From assembly GCA_963924555.1 (NCBI GenBank), contig OZ004587.1, forward strand, positions 8,510,075 through 8,574,074: a stretch of DNA of 64,000 bases. Reading direction: 5' to 3'. The DNA comes from Crambe crambe. Taxonomy: Eukaryota; Porifera; Demospongiae; Poecilosclerida; Crambeidae. A program made the position numbers and the translations under genes. This document shows, piece by piece, positions 31,401 through 43,029 of this stretch. How positions within the stretch are numbered: position 1 is the stretch's first letter; each line of letters starts with the position of its first letter. Under the pieces are notes generated by a model. That model had not been told where the DNA came from, searched no databases, and saw nothing but the letters and a program-made list of their open reading frames with translations.

Positions 31401-34400
31401 GACTGGCAGCTGTCATCCGATACTGGATCCTGAGGGACCCGTATGCCTCCTGGAGGGGGCTTATACATAGACTTGACAATTATATCTACTACTACTTACG
31501 ACTCTTACGAAGATGACAGTAAAAAGTGGCATGATGTAACAGACAGGATACGGAAGTATGCAGAGAAACAAACAGGTGAGTGAGTGTCATTGCTCAGATC
31601 AGATTATTGTTGCCCAATGCACTGCACATACAGCAAGAAAGCCAAAACCTTGAATTGAATTATTAACTACTAACAGTGTATAGTGACAATAATCACTGAA
31701 AGGACAAAGGAGGTCCTATTTCACAGACACTGCTTTCCATGTATGGAAATGAGGGGATCAAGCATTTAGCAATGTAGAAATAAGTATGAGTTCACTCTCC
31801 CCCTCCCAATATCACTGAGCAGCCTAATAGTTGTGTTGGTTGCATAGCAACAGCATAAACTCCTCACCCTCCCCTCCCACATTGATTGTTTTTGTCCAGT
31901 GCCCCGCCCTCTATTAAAAACCCTCCATGGTGCTTGATTAATACTGTGAATTGTGTGGGTGTGTCTTATCTGGGGTAATAGAAGTGTTTGTGTCCCCCCA
32001 GACCCCAGCCTCACCTCTCGCAGTTTGTTAGCTGCTGTGGACACTGTAAAGAATGCAGAGACTGCCTGTTATATAGTTATCTATAATAACTTGGAGTATG
32101 TACTTGGGATACCAGAGTCTAAGTGGAATGAGATGAGGTCACGATGTGTTGAAGAGGACACCTACCGTGGTGAACTGGTGCACTATTACCTCGGTACCCA
32201 TCCACAAGCTAGTTGGAATCACCTGGCTGGGAGACTTCTCTCCACGAATCAAAACAGAGCTCTTGAGAAAGTGAAGGGGAAGGTTAAAGCTGATAAAGGT
32301 AGGTGTGTGGTAGATGACACATAATGACATACTAAGTGAGGGAAGGAAGACTGTAGTCATGTGATTGGTCTACAGTGGATCTTCCTATTAAGGACTCTCA
32401 GGTCTTCATTGACAGAAATTGTCAAGGGACACAAAATTTGAGTGTTGACACTGAATGTTTTCATAATAGCTCTGTGTGTAGCTATTGTTCAAGGGGGCAA
32501 GATTGTACCTGGACCCCCTCCAACTCATTAGAGTAGCAATTTCTGGTTGAAGGTCATTTGAGATTTCTGTATAATGACTTGTGCTTTCAAAGTGCTTTGG
32601 TGCTTTTGCTACATATGCCTTGTCATGGCATAAGCAGGAAACTTGATTGGTCCAACAATACAGTTTAAACTACATTAAGCATGCATGGCCAGTGGAAGTG
32701 GATTGGTGTGACTATCAGTCAGCAGGGGGAGGGGCTAGCATATGGAGGGCATTAATTAATGATTTAAAATCTGATATGTTAGAGCTATTCCCACTATAAA
32801 TATTGTGGAAGTGAATGCATACACTTGATGTTGTCGTTAGAGCATCAACTCTAGTTGACTGAAGTAATGCACACTGCATGAGCTCATACTATTTTTATTT
32901 GTTGTTGAAGGGACTTATTTTTGTTGATTGGCTCATGTTTTATTCTTTATGTTCCCTCCCACAGACCCCTCCCTTACCCTCGCTAATCTCACTCAGCTGC
33001 TACAGGATGGGGATTGGGATGATGTGCTTTCTAATCTCGACATCCACTACTCAGTACTTAACAGTATTAAATCTAAACACTACAGTCAGTCAGAATGTAT
33101 GAAGGCTTTGGGGGAGAGGTACCTGAACGACCACCCATGTCCATCATGGAGACATGTGGCTCATGTTCTATATGAGCAGAAGGAGCATGGAGTGCTGGAA
33201 GTGTTGAAGAGTCGCTACCTTAAAGGTGAGTCTTGTGGTCTGTGATGGTTTCTGGAACTGTAGCATCATTACATGTGAGCCTCATCTCCTCTCTCTCACT
33301 ATCCTGACCTGCAGTGGTTCCAACAGTGATAATCACAGAGAGACTAGTTGGGAGTACATTGATTGTATGGGGAGGGGCATTAGGTTCAATGGGAAAATAG
33401 ATTGAATACCTATATGAGTATTAACTTAGGTTTGCTGCCTCCCCAACATGGACCCTTGTTTATTTATTTGTTTGTTTGTTTGTTTGTTTTTGTTTATTAT
33501 ATTATCTGGGATTCCTAGTGCATGTCCTCCCATCTCATAGAGTTGATCATCCAGGACTTCTGATATGTCTTTATTAGGAAGTCCACTCTAAAGTCGATTT
33601 GATATACCTCAAGAGTAAGGGGTGTGGTGGCACTCCTTGATCCAATTGATTTGCTACCCCCCCCCTCGAATACATGTCTCCTGCATACCATACAGCAATT
33701 GCTCTGCTACCCCCATACAGCACACCCCCACTTCTTAATTAAATCCCCCCTTAATATTCATATCTCTGTAGGTGAAATACCTGCTACAATCATGTGGTAA
33801 TATTTTTGATTGTAGGTTCGTCTGAGTCACGTAGATTGTACAACGAGGCAATGAGGGAAGGATCCATCAGAGCTCAGATCAATAAAATCCTCCTCTATGG
33901 AGCTCCCGGGACAGGCAAGTCCAGCTCCATGGACCTTTTCGTTGGCAACCCTCCGAGAGGAGTCAGAACGAGCACACCTCTCGCAGCTCGTCCAATCACT
34001 ATGTTCCATGTTGATGTCACCAGCGAGGAGTGGAAGAAACTTCCTCCAGAGGAAAGAAGACAAATTTTATCCAGAGCCATAGCTGCTCACTCTCCTCCTG
34101 ATGCCACCCAGTCCCCCGAGGGTTCTGATTCTGCAGAGAGTTCTGATTCTTGTGAGGATTCTGACTCTGGTGGTGAAATATCTACTGGAATAGAAGGTGG
34201 TATCAATCTTAAACATAGAGAAGCTCACACCGCAGAAGACAGATCTTCAACACACGATCGAAATCTTCGAGTACAACCAGTGTCTCTCTCCAGTCCAACA
34301 GCCGCTAGAAAACCAAAGCCAAAGAGAAAGAGCTCACTGCCATCCATTACCACACACGACCAATTAATAAGGCTAATGGACGAGTGCTTGGAGTCAGATA

Positions 34401-36298
34401 AACCCCTATCTACCTTCCGTAAGCTCTACCTGATTGACTCTGGAGGGCAACCACAGTTCGACGAGGTGCTACCCATATTTCTTCGTCGAATGTCGTTGTA
34501 TATTTTCGTCTTCAAGTTGTCGGAAGAGCTCGCCACTAAACCCATGGTGGAGTATTTCGATGGTAGTGGGAAGCGTGTGGGAACCCCTTACCGATCAGCC
34601 CAATCTAATGAGCAGCTGTTGAAACATTGTCTCCGCACCATGCATACTCACAGATCTGACAGCAAGAGTGGAGGCGAGTGCTCCAGAATCATGATCGTGG
34701 GGACCCACAGGGACGAAGAACATAAGTGCACGAGTGAATCGCGACAGGAGAAGAATAAGAAGTTAGCGGATATATTGCTTCCAGCTTTCAAAGACGAAGT
34801 CATCTACTACAAGCAGAGTGAGTTGATCTTTCCAGTCAATGCCAAAGATCCTGCAGAATTTGACAAAAGCATCGCAAAGAATGTCCAAGGTTTAGTCCTA
34901 GAAGAGTGTAAGCCTGTCTCTATAGATGTGCCTTTCAAATATTTCTCTTTGGAAATACTCCTAGAAGAAGTGAGCCTTTCTCTAGATAGAGGTGTACTGA
35001 GCAAAGAGGAGTGCCTTAGAGCAGCAAAAGATCTCTACTTTGATGAGCACTCTCTCGATGCGGCTCTCCAGTTTCTAGACGAGATTTCAGCAGTCTTCTA
35101 TTTCCCCGAGATTCTGGAGGGTGTTGTATTCACCAACCCTCAGGTCCTCTTGGACAAAGTGACCGAGTTGGTGGAGAAAATTTTCTGCTTGAGGGAAAAT
35201 ATCGGTGGTGAGGCTATAGGATTAACTGGAAGCTGGCAGAAGTTCAAAGAGCACGGCATCGTTAGCTTAGAGCTTCTCCAAAGGGAAGAATTTAACAAGC
35301 ATTACGTTCCTGAAATCTTTGCTCCAGTAGATCTGGTGAAGCTGTTCAAAGAGTTGCTTATTATAGCCGACTTTAGTGCTTCAGAGTACATCATGCCTGC
35401 CCTTCTTCCTGTCCTGGAAAAGGAGAAGGTTCGTGAGTATCGCGTGTCCAATGATTCCACTTTAGCTCCCCTTGCTCTGTCCTTCCCTCTTGGCGGGCCT
35501 CGTCTCGGCACCTACTGCAGTCTCACCTGCTTCTTAGTCTCCCGCGACAACCAGTTTCCTTGTCCTTGGAAAATCGTGCTTCTTTCTAGTTCCAACACTC
35601 CAGCTTGCCTCAATCGTAACTGCACCATGTTTTCTGTTCCTGGCTACCCTGGCTCCGTCACACTCATCGATACGTTCACACAATTCGAAGTACACGTGCA
35701 CACCGCTGAGAAAGTGCGCAGCAAGATGTCTTCTTTTGTCTCCCGAGCCATATTTGCAGGTCTGAGGAAAGCAACACTGGTCCTTGGCTACAACAACTCC
35801 ATTCCATCGAAAGCACTACTCTGTCCGTGTGATCATGATGGGAGTAACCCTCATGTCGCCACGTTTGGAGATGGAATCTGGACCTGCAGTCGAAATCCAA
35901 ATACATTTGGAGACCTCACTTCAAGACAGCTGCCGTGGTGTGAACAAGAAGATCCTCTTCCTACAAATGGTATGTCTGTTTATACATAAAGTGTACATTA
36001 CTATTTCATGTCAATTATTCTCTTGCATGCAGCACCACTGGACTTGAGGACAGTGCAATGTGCATTGTGGGATGCCAAATGCAAGTGGTATAACCTTGGT
36101 CTGGAGCTCGGTTTGGACAAACCAACTCTCGATGCAATCAAAGTTAACTGTCAGGAAGTGGAGGACCGTTTCCGAGAAGTTCTTTCTAAATGGCTCGATT
36201 TAGTGACCCCATCATGGAAGGCACTGGTGAAGGCCCTGAGGGCACCCACTGTGGACTTTCCTCATATAGCCTCCAAGATTGAAAGCAAGTATATTTGA
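25231..36298 (+). CDS. Receptor gene C: anchor - 2A - multi-Death - GTPase - Death, one Death exon out of frame
   Basis: Exons are 25231-25432, 27510-27830, 27989-28276, 28489-28536, 28638-28703, 29394-29449, 29786-29885, 31269-31575, 32002-32298, 32965-33225, 33816-35969 and 36033-36298. All match gene B in phase. Exon E9 is 307 nt (B has 291, D 306), so including it breaks the frame. Because flanking exons are phase 1, skipping E9 would restore 4059 nt (1352 codons plus stop). The 5' half is nearly identical to gene B and the 3' half nearly identical to gene A, a mosaic. C is either a pseudogene or an exon-skipping gene. Confidence 0.7.
25592..26700. mobile_element. Harbinger-like TIR element with a captured exon
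   Basis: Terminal inverted repeats GGCCACTACAAtATGATTCA... (about 33 bp) are flanked by TAA on both sides (25589-25591 and 26701-26703), fitting the 3-bp TWA target of PIF/Harbinger. It contains no transposase. On the minus strand, 25892-26187 has acceptor ctcag, donor GATGAG|gttaat and an open frame (NTRDRLLDRAEPELTLSP, KYMKIVVILNELVSM). A tandem repeat of gccagctttttctccagcta lies at about 26255-26330. It is absent from the same intron of B and D. Confidence 0.65.
27510..27830 (+). CDS. Gene C exon E2: Cys segment with 2A motif
   Basis: 321 nt, same layout as gene B. The 2A DVETNPGP is encoded at 27806-27829. Here an ATG at 27485 is in frame through the (GT)4 AG acceptor repeat (MIIPAVCVG...), so translation could also start without exon 1. 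Confidence 0.85.
27806..27829 (+). promoter_or_regulatory. 2A ribosome-skipping motif, gene C
   Basis: DVETNPGP with the same LLLILAG lead-in as genes B and D. Confidence 0.8.
27989..28276 (+). CDS. Gene C exon E3: first Death-fold domain
   Basis: 288 nt, differs from gene B E3 by PVSWMTLI in place of PVSWETLI. Same borders and phase. Confidence 0.8.
28489..29885 (+). CDS. Gene C linker exons E4-E7
   Basis: Exons 28489-28536, 28638-28703, 29394-29449 and 29786-29885 encode the same peptides as gene B, including the basic HKKKRVKKP end. A run of 20 C at 28766-28785 in the intron replaces five C in gene B and may be assembly-sensitive. Confidence 0.6.
29991..30016 (+). CDS. Possible alternative terminal exon of gene C
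   Basis: Acceptor tttggcag, then DIEQITNG and TAG in phase 1, as in genes B and D. Confidence 0.4.
30252..30364. repeat. Foldback repeat in gene C intron
   Basis: Counterpart of 12784-12895; one arm carries a base change (accatcgactg), the rest is conserved. Confidence 0.65.
31269..31575 (+). pseudogene. Gene C exon E9: Death-fold exon, frame broken
   Basis: It starts as a normal E9 (SVENVMAVLEALPWRRVGRE) and keeps the core RLAAVIRYWILRD. After LIHRLDNY, a TACTAC-rich stretch replaces the gene B loop and shifts the frame so that a TGA follows (LRLLRR stop), while the D-D-S-K-K-W end lies in another frame. Both splice sites are intact. Either the exon is skipped or the gene is dead. Confidence 0.7.
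32002..32298 (+). CDS. Gene C exon E10: Death-fold domain
   Basis: 297 nt, 9 nt longer than in B or D. The first variable patch reads VKNAETACYIVIYNNLEYVL, the second RLLSTNQNR. Core and borders are as in B. Confidence 0.8.
32965..33225 (+). CDS. Gene C exon E11: Death-fold domain
   Basis: 261 nt. The variable patch is GDWDDVLSNLDIHYSVLNSI and the core is conserved (PCPSWRHVAHVLYEQKEH). Phase 1 both sides. Confidence 0.8.
33816..35969 (+). CDS. Gene C exon E12: ROC-COR-like GTPase
   Basis: 2154 nt, open. The 3' two-thirds is almost identical to gene A. Its G3 region reads DSGGQPQFDE instead of PQFHE, a change at a position next to switch II that sets C apart from A and B. P-loop GAPGTGKSS and G4 THRD are intact. 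Confidence 0.85.
36033..36298 (+). CDS. Gene C exon E13: terminal Death domain
   Basis: Same protein as gene A E13, ending IESKYI TGA. Acceptor catgcag. Confidence 0.85.
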
Positions 36299-36579
36299 TC
36301 GAAACACTAGACCTTTCCCCCTAAACCCTGTTTCTATATTAGCAACTATTTAATTCATTTTTAAATATTAAATTTTTAAGTTTATCGATATCTTTTGTCT
36401 TTGTGCAATGGCTTTATTTGAAAAAAAAAAATAAATGCATCAATAATTTTTGAAGGTTCAAGCGCTTTTCCTTGTAACATTTTTATTTTTAAATCCTGTG
36501 AATATTCTGAGTTGGCTGCGCATAAAATAGTCATTTTTGATTTGCTGAATTGAAGATCTAAAGTTGATTGTGTGAGTGT

Positions 36580-36985
36580 CTAACTAGTTCTCCTGTTACT
36601 GACACTGGTGGTACTGCTGGTACTGATGGCACTGGAGGTGATGGTGGAGGGACTGTATTTGGGTTGATTGGGACCCTCTGTTCTGGTGTACAGGGAGACT
36701 TTGCTGTGGTCAGGGTCAGTAGTGTCTGGCTGGTGCACGATGGACAAAAAAGAACAAAGAAACCTGCAGCAGCAAGAACACAATCATCTGAATTTACCAC
36801 TTTGCTGTAAGAATGTCTACTTGCCTGAGATAAATGAGGTAGTGGAAGGCTGGGAGGTAAGTGGTGGGTGTGGCACCCTGACCAGCCAAGTGGTGTGGGT
36901 GTGAGATGATTTTCTGATGTAGGAATGTGAGTGGGGGCATATCAGAGAAGTTGTAGGCAACTATATATGTAGATCTTGACAATGG
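36580..36985 (-). pseudogene. Atos/FAM214-like C-terminal exons, copy CD1
   Basis: Near-duplicate of 3155-3560: terminal exon with YTRTEGPNQPKYSPS ending TAG, and FSDMPPLTFLHQK in place of FSDMPPLTQTFLRQ. It shares the altered IYLHRDIR segment of that copy, so both come from one recent duplication. Confidence 0.55.
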
Positions 36986-37489
36986 AAGAAACTGTCATGT
37001 TGATTTAATAGCTAAGAATACTTTCAACTTACCACTTGAACTGTTCCTTTGCAAGGGACCTGATAACCTCTTTTCCTAATTCTTGATAATCAACTTGTCC
37101 CTACGTAATACACCACAAAAGCTATTAGTCCCATATCCTCATATTATTTGTTAAAGATTTTTTCAAGTTAAAAGTGGTCAGGACATTTATTATAGCATAC
37201 TGTCTCTCGGTCCATTCTCAGTGATCATATTCTGTAGATGGATTAGCAAGTGAGGAGGAGCTGGGAGAGGAAAATAAGGCAGCTGCAATCAGTTGGTGGG
37301 AAAGAATGAAGACAAGCAGCATAGGCCGTGGCATCTGTGCTTCCTACGGCCCTGAACTCAAAACAGTACTGATAAAATAATATGCAGATTAGTTTGATTT
37401 CAGTGTGAATGGGCTGAAAAAAATAAATAAAAAAAAGGTGTACACATGTACTATGTTGTATGCAATGAAAAGAACCATTATGTATGTGG

Positions 37490-39600
37490 GTGGGACCATT
37501 AGTGGAAGAGATTCCAACCCTCATAATTATACCAACTTCTTTTTTGACCTCCACTAAGCATAAGTTGTGACGTTATGCATAAAGTCTGCTGCAACCAAGT
37601 AAATGTGGTAACATTTAACTCAGGATCAACTGGGCTCCTGGAATCACGAGCCCACTTATCAAATTCTTCATAGACACATCAATTCTATAAAACAGACAAA
37701 AAAACTGGTTTGGCACACCATATAGACCTACTTTATAGTTTGTGAACTAAAGTTTGGAGATGGACATTAGTACTACAGTTCTCTGTATCATCTCTGTCAA
37801 ATTCACAATAAATTTGATATGACTAAGCTAACTTCAATTCATAGTAGATCTCTAAAACATTCTCTCCCAGCAGGATTAGGAACTGGCGCTTCCTTTTCTA
37901 ACTGATAGAAGATTGTCTACCTTGGCTTCATAATCAGAGGCCTATTGTGAACAGTGACAATAATCATTGCACTCACATAAGGTCATTAATAGACTTACGG
38001 CACTAGTGGTGGGTACTTGCTCCATAGGAACCAGAACCTTTGGAGCAGTCACCTTTCTGCTCTTTCTTCTGTTATTGCGGTACCTCTGGGTGAACTGTGC
38101 ATTGAAGGTGTGCTGTAACAATTTCATGCAATTTAATTACTGTGGTTTATCCTGATTTCTGATACACATACCCAGTACTTGGTGCAATACGGGGTGCTTA
38201 GTACAGGATACTTATCACAGGCCTACGATACTCTTCATGAGTAGGGTACGGCAAAATAGCCACACTTTCCCTTATGAATGCCACCCTGTGAAGATGTTCT
38301 CCCAGCTTTCCCTCATTGATGGCACCTTGTACCACCCTTGAGAAAGTTACTGGAAGTTTGATGTTCTTGATATTGAAAGCCTATGGTGATAGTGCCTGAT
38401 TGAAACAGCAGATTGCATGCACTAGAATGTAAAAATCAGTTACCTTCTCATCACCCAACCTTACAATATCTGCTGTGCTAAACTGACTGGCATGACACCT
38501 CAATTTCACATGGTGCTAAAAGTAAGTACCCGAAAGAACAAGTCATGAGTTTCTAAAGAACCTCTCTTGAATCTAAATGCTTTTTTTCTATTATTGATGG
38601 TGACAAGGTTGCTACATACATGCACGTGACGTATGCATGCATAACGATAATCAGCAGATTTCCTTGAGTAATGTAAGAGGACACCAGTCAGTACATCCAC
38701 ACAGCAAGAGAGACTCATTTCTTTTGTCATTCGAGAAAATCTTCTTAGAAAGATAAGCCCTACAACCTCTCCATTTGTTAGTCCTAAACCATCTTTATTT
38801 CAAGGACTATAATTATTTGAAATACATATGAAAATGACATTTGATACGAGGTTTTACCACAAACCTACCTGGCAATCAATCTTGTGACCATATGAATGAA
38901 GTACTGGTGTGGCAAAGTCAAAAAAAAAAATCCCATGAGATCTATTCTACCTTTATTCTGTAAATAATGATAAACTTTCAATACTCACCATAGTAATATT
39001 GTTACCTGAAGATGCTTGAGGAAGGTACATGCAACGTCACACGGGATACATGTTGCTGACAACTCTTCCCAATACATACACAATATACAAATATCTAATC
39101 GTAAAAATTAATGTATCATGGTCATTCCTAACCTTTCTCCATGACACAGACAATAGAAACTCATGCCTGTAAACAACTCCAATGACGCCAGTTTCATCTA
39201 ACCCTTTATAACGAGACTTTGACCTCAGTGCATCTAAATCTCCTGCCAAATGGATTCCTAGGGACCTATAAAGAGACGAGATCAGAATATTATAATACCA
39301 CATAAACCTTGCCAATGGACACACTAATAGCTCCATCACTTTCAACACATTTATCAACCCTGGTCTGTTCATGTAGAGTTGGACACACACTTACTTCCAG
39401 CAGCCTTCTTTCAGCAGAGTCCAAAATTACCATCAACAGAGTGATATACTGGATCATTCTACGTTAATAATTTAGACCCCTTCAGTATCATAAATGGAGT
39501 GTCAAGTTCACCTGTGGGTATGCTGGACACTTTGTTCCATCATTGTTTCTGTCCAGCATCAGTGACTTCAAGTGACTAGTTCATTCTTAGCATATCTACA
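37490..39600 (-). mobile_element. Insertion with KDZ-type transposase-like fragment
   Basis: The homologous A-B sequence reads straight from tgtatgtgg to aggagcactg, so these 2.1 kb were inserted. On the minus strand (39037-39390) the frame contains SKSRYKGLDETGVIGVVYRH then EFLLSVSWRK, matching the D-E-T-G-x-x-G-x-x-C-R-H-E motif of Kyakuja-Dileera-Zisupton transposases, with the usual C replaced by Y. Further minus-strand pieces (37942-38127) are short. No clear TIR or target duplication was found; it looks like a decayed DNA transposon. Confidence 0.5.
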
Positions 39601-39731
39601 AGGAGCACTGAGAATGTTAAATTTGGATACCTGTACTCATCAAAACTGTCCATGATCACAAAATGTAATTACGCTTCTTTGCCTATAACAAGCATATTAA
39701 TATTGAACCAGTTAACCTAACTTGTATATAC

Positions 39732-39899
39732 CTGAAAAAGCCTTTCTTTCCTTGCTTGGTGAGATCCTTGACCAGCACTATCAGGTTCTTCATTAAGCAG
39801 AATGCTATCATTGTCTGGGCATGACTCCACAGCAGGTAGTGGATCGTCATTCTGACTTGGTGTATTATCGAGTAGCTTGATAAGTACTCTTCCTCTTCT
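39732..39899 (-). CDS. Unrecognised minus-strand exon, second copy
   Basis: Same 168-nt exon with intact splice borders and open frame as 4254-4421. Confidence 0.45.
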
Positions 39900-40055
39900 C
39901 TGGAACATAATTCACTCGAATTCTGCCAGGCTCCTGATCATCAATCCTGTAGGGATCCAGCTATCTAGCCCAGGCCACGTGGGTAAGCGTAACTATGGTG
40001 ATGAATAGATGCGTAATAACCACACCCCTTGCTTAGTCAGCACAGGTGTGCATTA

Positions 40056-40520
40056 TTATGAATAACAAATAACTGACCATGCAATTCGATTTCTGATCTC
40101 GTTTTCCATCTCGAATATAGCAGAAACTTTGCCCCGAATCCAAGCCAGATCCAGATTCAAAGGGCGTGATCTTTCTTCTAAAGCAGTCATCCAACCAATG
40201 AACCTCGGAAGGCAGGAAGGAAAACCTCCCTCCCTCTCCCTCCTGAGCACTCCCCACAGCATAGGCCTGACAACACTCCCCTCAGCAGCTAGCCAGTTCA
40301 GCTGAAGAAAATTGCTCAGACCAACTGCCCTTAGGCCTACTCCAGGATGGCAACCTGGTCCCCCTGCCAGAAGGCCGCGCCAGTGTCACCATAGGAGCCT
40401 GTTTCTTCACCTTTCCATGTGAGTACTACATATCCTATGTATACATTAACTCCTTCTTTACTATCGATATAGCATTTTTCACTAGCATTATAGCAGAATA
40501 ACCCTTTCTTGTTGTCCCTA
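40056..40520 (-). pseudogene. Copy of the unrecognised 4567-5085 reading frame
   Basis: It shares WMTALEERSRP and flanking sequence but has an 11-base deletion near 40343 that breaks the long frame. Sequence homology ends at about 40548, where the Death remnant seen at 5121 is missing. Confidence 0.4.
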
Positions 40521-40598
40521 TGGCTGGCCTGAAAAAGTATTTCTATTTCTCATTTTTTTTTCTTTTTGGTATCAGGAACCAATACAATTTGCTTTTAT

Positions 40599-41300
40599 TC
40601 ACCATAAGTTTTGACAGTTGATCAAATGAAGTGCTTCCCAATGCTCCACATGATTGAAGCAAGCTGAAAGGTCAGGATCATGACAATTGACAGCAGCAAG
40701 AGCAAAAAGCAAAGAGCATGAAGACATCCATAGAACCAATGCTATAAAATAAGAAAGAAGAATTGTTTTATTTTAAGCAAGCACTTAACAGGTTTATTGA
40801 TCAGACACTTTGTATGTCATGTATGTAAGGTGTGCATCATTTGAAGTAACGGGGATTATTTCAAAACATGTAATTACTGGTGATTATAACAGGGGTCATG
40901 ACTCACAAATTCTGGCGGCATTCTAATGGAGTGCATGTTCTTGACAGAGCTGAGCATTTGTTTGACACACTTTGAAGGCTGGACCAAACCTGAGCCACAA
41001 ATGACATCACTGGTCTACAGACTCTCGACTGCCACGACTTTCACTGTCCACATATCAGTGTCTGCCACAATACCCACACCATGGTCCACTGACTCGTCTA
41101 TTATGGAATACTGTGAAAGAGAGAAATAAAACGATAATTAATTATTAAAATTTAGATAGTTCCTGCTCTCCAATCACTTGTCCTAAAGGCCTACCTTGAC
41201 AGCATGAGGTAGGTCCTTGTAGAGTTTGTCCCAAAAACTCTGACCTGCACTTTCGGTGGTCCCATGTAGGACAAAGTCTGGTAAATAATGAGGAGAAACC
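40599..41300 (-). pseudogene. FNIP-like C-terminal exons, copy CD
   Basis: Exons 41195-41300, 40907-41110 (acceptor tttcacag, YSIIDESVDHGVGIVADTD, with the in-frame TAG also seen in copy AB) and 40599-40741 (terminal, TGG TGA). The MLAEALLEKGN exon present in the other two copies is deleted. Confidence 0.6.
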
Positions 41301-41349
41301 CTGAGGCAAAGAGAATTTATATTATGGATGATACACTATAATTCCACTA

Positions 41350-41517
41350 CAGTGGAGCCTCTGATATATAAAGGACACTACAAAAGAGGACAAACCTTTC
41401 AACAAAAAGACCATTGTATGCAAACTACATACAAAATAACCTCCAAAAGAAGACAACTTCTCCACAAAGGACAAAAGGATGAGTCCCAAGTGTGTGCATT
41501 ATTAGGAGGTTTCACTA
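41350..41517. mobile_element. pogo/Tigger-like MITE, copy 3
   Basis: CAGTGGAGCC terminus, TA flanks, same length as the two other copies. Confidence 0.7.
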
Positions 41518-41559
41518 TAACATAATTCTTTAGGAAACTTGTCCCACAAAGAGGAGCCA

Positions 41560-42330
41560 ATACTACTGCTGGTACTGATGGCTCTGGTGGTGATGGTGGA
41601 GGGACTGTACCATGAAGAGCCAAGTTGTGTGGGCGGGAGAGGGTTTTCTGACGTAGGAATGTCTGTGTGAGAGGGGGCATATCTGAGAAGTTGTAGGTGA
41701 CTATGTAGATCTTGACCACCACGTGGTTAGGATTAAATTGTAGGAACACACTTTACAATGGGGACAGTATTGTATAAGACCCCTGACACTTAATCCTCAG
41801 CTTAAGAGACATTCCTTACCAGATAGGGTGAGGTCCCTCCATGATTATCATCCAGACTATAGAATGCAGCATTGACAGGCAAGACAAGATGAGGGGAACA
41901 AAAGGACCCACTAGCCGCCACCTCCACAGTGAAACCCTCAACCTGTCCACATGGCTCAAGACGTCCATTCAACACTGACTCCTGCATTGTATGCATGTAA
42001 AGGTACATCATTAATGATCATCCTAAACTATATTCTAAATAACCCCCACCTTCACTGCATTGAAATCTAGTATACTAAGGTGTGCGTTATTTGTGAATAA
42101 CAAATACTTGCCTCAAAAGTTCCAAGCAGACATAGACTAGGGACAAACACAGGAGCTGAGTTACAGCGCTGTGGGGGGACTCTTGTCCGTGGTCTCTGTA
42201 ATGAATAATCTTATGGTTTCACAGTACTGAATTGATTCCCTGACTGACCCACTGACCCAATGAGTGAGAGTGACTTACCTTGCATGCAAGTAATAGCAGA
42301 GGATCTGCGTTTCCTTGAGGGCACACACCC
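41560..42330 (-). pseudogene. Atos/FAM214-like exons, copy CD2
   Basis: In minus-strand order: 42112-about 42196 (CNSAPVFVPSLCLLGTFE, gcaagt donor), 41820-41981 (DUF4210, LNGRLEPCGQVEGFTVEVAA, FCSPHLVLPVNAAFY) and 41620-41749 (FLQFNPNHVVVKIYIVTYNF, SDMPPLTQTFLRQ). The pieces are in the right order, but a stop codon separates a likely upstream SYTILSP part from SVFLQFNPN, a feature shared by all copies, so coding status is doubtful. Confidence 0.55.
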
Positions 42331-43029
42331 TATGCACAAGCTGGAATGGGAGAGGAGTCAAGGAGGAATGACAGGCAGTCCCTCCTACTTCCTGTCATGA
42401 GCGTATCTGAGAGGAGAGCAGATTGCTTGGAGCAGCAATTGTGGAGAAGAGGGCACAGAGGAGAGGAGCTCTACAAGAAACAAGAACTGTATTCAACTGT
42501 GATCCATTAACAAGGATCTTTAGTGTCCAATATCATTAATAAAAGACACTGAAAGATATCACTAGCTGGAGTCTTCCTGGCACACCTTTAGCCCCCTACT
42601 GATATTGATGGAAAATCATTTTGAAATTCATCATTCCCTATTAATGCCCACCCATGCAACATTCCAACAACAAAGTTGGTGGTCATCATGATGGTCAAAC
42701 TTCCTTCACCTGACCTCTGACCTCAATGCACAAAGGAAGACCTAGGCTCCATAAAGAGCAGATAAGAGATGGCAGAGTCTGTAAATTAAGACAGTTCAAG
42801 GTACAAAATATATTACAGTGCAGTCAGGACTTGATTTTAGTGTATCACAGATGTGTTATCCTAGCAGCTATGCCCAGAGGTCAAAGGTATATGGGGTATT
42901 AAAGGCCTCCTAAGTATGTGGTATAGTTTTAACCATAGGTCATGTCAAGTCTTCCGGTACTAAGTACGAAACCTCTCAAAGAGAGCTCTCTTTTGAGGGG
43001 TAGTATGATGAGAAATGGACGTATATATC
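42331..43029. other. Intergenic stretch between Atos-like copies CD2 and CD3
   Basis: No gene is recognised. Parts match 20340-20460 and 43780-44230, i.e. repeated flanks of the Atos-like block. 42840-43030 is unique to this place. Confidence 0.4.
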
